DNA of 15,730 nucleotides from Candidatus Heimdallarchaeota archaeon (GTDB lineage Archaea > Asgardarchaeota > Heimdallarchaeia > Heimdallarchaeales > Kariarchaeaceae). A model generated the notes under the pieces. That model worked only from the letters and a program-made list of their open reading frames with translations, searched no databases and was not told the DNA's origin. The stretch spans positions 1 through 15,730 of the forward strand of contig JAAFKL010000094.1 in NCBI GenBank assembly GCA_021399405.1. Reading direction: 5' to 3'. The position numbers and the translations under genes were made by a program. Within the stretch, counting starts at the first letter, position 1; each line of letters starts with the position of its first letter. Of this stretch, positions 14,307 to 15,730 are shown piece after piece.

Positions 14307-14441
14307 TGTTATACTCATACTCGATTTGCAACATTACTCAATTGATCTAAACATTAAGGAAACGAAGTAAAAAGCAAATTTTATATTGAAATTTCGTTAG
14401 TTGTTAGCGATTAATTATTAATTATTAAAAGTCAGATTCGA

Positions 14442-14457
14442 GTCGTGGAACCACGAC
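14442..14457. promoter_or_regulatory. GC-rich hairpin overlapping the GTG start of the acylase-like gene
   Basis: GTCGTGG-AA-CCACGAC has perfect 7-base arms and a two-base centre. The start codon GTG 14445 is inside the left arm. In a region otherwise about 70 percent A+T it stands out. It could be a DNA site for a dimeric repressor or an RNA fold that hides the start codon. Confidence 0.45.
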
Positions 14458-15730
14458 AAATAGCTGGCCGGGTAGCAAAGATTACGCTGTTCATCTCATT
14501 ATTTGTCTCGTTAGGTGTATATTCAGGGATCCGTAACGCGGATGACACCATTTTTCAAGATTTAAAAATAATTGAAATTGAAGATGAAGTACAAGTTTAT
14601 AGAAACAATTTAGGTGTACCAACAATCATTGCAAATAACATTAAGGATATGGCATTCGTACAAGGTTATGAATTCGCAAGGGACAGAACCTTTCAACTAG
14701 AGCTGTACCATGCTTTGATAAATGCTAAACTTTCAACTATATTTGGATTCGATCTTCTGGAGGCTGATGTCATGATAAAATCGCTCGATTTCAAAGCTAT
14801 AGGCATGAGAGCAGAAGCTAAACTGGATCAATTTTATCTTGAAATTGTTGGTTCATACGTAAATGGAATTAATTTATATTATGAACAACACGAATTCAAT
14901 CTACCTTGGGAATTCCAAGTTTTAGGAATTAATCCCAGTATATGGGAGATATCAGATTCTCTTTCTATGCAGGCAGTATTGGCTTACTACTTCAATTTCG
15001 ATGGCTTTGCCAATGAACTCAAACGCTTAACTACAATCAAAAAAGTCGGAATGAGTAAATCTTTAGAATTATTTCCCATAGAATCCCAAAGCGCTCGAAA
15101 TTTTCTACTCAATTCTAATGCGACATATAATGCATTAGAAACGGAATACGAGGATCCATTCTCCACTCTTTTTCTGAAACAAGATTTCCAAGCAGTTACT
15201 GGAAATAACTGGGTAATAAATGGGTCAAACACAATTTCTGGCAATCCAATCATGGCAAATGACTTGAGTATGCGTTTAAGTATACCCAGTTTTTGGTATG
15301 AAGTTAATCTTCAATTATCTCATGACAGACTGAATGTCCAGGGATTAGCAATACCTGGTTTGCCCTTAGTATTAATTGGTCATAACCAAGATCTCGCATG
15401 GGGAGTAGGAGAATCTAACATTGATTCCGTTGATCTATTGTATTTCAATTCTAATACAACCCATTATTATCACGATGGTTTGTGGAAAGAGTATGATGTT
15501 AGATCCTATGAATTTGATATAGCAGGGTTCCCAGCTATTGATCGGAAGATATACAAAACGGTTATGGGCCCCATTCTAAACATCTCCGAAGGCTGGTATT
15601 CAGTTCAATGGACTTTGCTGGAAAACATGACTAGAGATTTGATGTTTCAGTCTATTTATTTATTAAACACTGCTACATCAATAACTGATGCCCATTTAGC
15701 TTTAGAATACTTAACGGCTCCTAGTATTAA
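14445..15730 (+). CDS. Penicillin acylase family (Ntn-hydrolase) protein, exported, Ser-to-Gly at the nucleophile position; cut by window edge
   Basis: About 428 codons are visible and the frame runs off the window. A signal-anchor segment ITLFISLFVSLGVYSG (14-29) shows export. The alpha-chain motif GVPTIIANNIKDMAFVQGYE (57-76) with FARDRTFQLELY and the LSTIFG end are typical of penicillin/cephalosporin acylases, which hydrolyse amide bonds of acyl compounds such as N-acyl homoserine lactones. The beta chain should start with the nucleophile Ser in G-S-N-x-W. Here it reads VTGNNWVING (251-260), so the Ser is Gly253; ANDLSM follows where ANDPHL is expected. A Gly there would prevent both self-cleavage and catalysis, unless the adjacent Thr252 takes over. 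GTG 14445 is the only start between the upstream stop (14412-14414) and the conserved motif. The frame is otherwise intact, so it is not an obvious pseudogene. Confidence 0.85.
   Translation, partial: MEPRQIAGRVAKITLFISLFVSLGVYSGIRNADDTIFQDLKIIEIEDEVQVYRNNLGVPTIIANNIKDMAFVQGYEFARDRTFQLELYHALINAKLSTIFGFDLLEADVMIKSLDFKAIGMRAEAKLDQFYLEIVGSYVNGINLYYEQHEFNLPWEFQVLGINPSIWEISDSLSMQAVLAYYFNFDGFANELKRLTTIKKVGMSKSLELFPIESQSARNFLLNSNATYNALETEYEDPFSTLFLKQDFQAVTGNNWVINGSNTISGNPIMANDLSMRLSIPSFWYEVNLQLSHDRLNVQGLAIPGLPLVLIGHNQDLAWGVGESNIDSVDLLYFNSNTTHYYHDGLWKEYDVRSYEFDIAGFPAIDRKIYKTVMGPILNISEGWYSVQWTLLENMTRDLMFQSIYLLNTATSITDAHLALEYLTAPSI

Noticed and set aside
14987..15253. Minus-strand open frame inside the acylase gene
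   Set aside because: It is the antisense of a conserved acylase segment including the NNW motif, so it is a shadow.

Overview
The window looks like a chromosomal stretch of a low-GC archaeon. The archaeal signs are a bacterio-opsin-activator-type (HTH_10) regulator, a P-type H+-ATPase of the archaeal/plant/fungal plasma-membrane type without a C-terminal regulatory tail, a DUF123 GIY-YIG-type protein, TATA-box promoters 25-30 bases ahead of several start codons, and frequent GTG/TTG starts. A NosD-like beta-helix fused through a membrane helix to a winged helix, and an 80-residue protein that resembles the eukaryotic Costars/ABRACL fold, point to the Asgard archaea, perhaps a Heimdallarchaeia-like lineage. 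That placement is inference, not a marker-gene result. No rRNA, tRNA, CRISPR array, insertion sequence or phage gene was found.

Layout. 1-588 (-): N-terminal part of a luciferase-like (LLM) flavin/F420 oxidoreductase, cut by the window edge. 714-956 (-) and 998-1462 (+): a divergent pair of a small winged-helix/Costars-like protein and a SnoaL-like (NTF2-fold) protein. 1516-3366 (+): a probable membrane-tethered transcription factor with an exported beta-helix and a cytoplasmic winged helix. 3404-3760 (-) and 3832-4407 (+): divergent pterin-4a-carbinolamine dehydratase and DUF123 protein. 4532-6173 (+): a two-gene operon of an EamA/DMT transporter and an HTH_10 regulator, preceded by a TATA box, an inverted repeat and a nine-codon upstream ORF. 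6238-8661 (-): a P-type H+-ATPase whose 5' end has no usable start codon. 8752-8937 (-): a 61-residue Zn-binding protein. 9288-10832 (-): a 514-residue double-domain relative of flavin-dependent thymidylate synthase (ThyX) with altered signature motifs. 11009-11944 (+): a second EamA transporter. 11952-12731 (-): an unrecognised protein. 13001-13351 (+): a DUF3467 protein. 13355-14272 (-): a complete arginase. 14445-15730 (+): the N-terminal two thirds or so of an exported penicillin-acylase-family protein whose expected catalytic serine is glycine; it runs off the window.

The genes do not form one pathway. The only clear functional unit is the transporter/regulator operon. The rest are mostly monocistronic, often divergent or convergent housekeeping and accessory genes. 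The features most worth following are the beta-helix/winged-helix fusion, the tandem degenerate ThyX, the active-site-substituted acylase with a GC-rich hairpin over its start codon, the ATPase start problem, and the Costars-like small protein.
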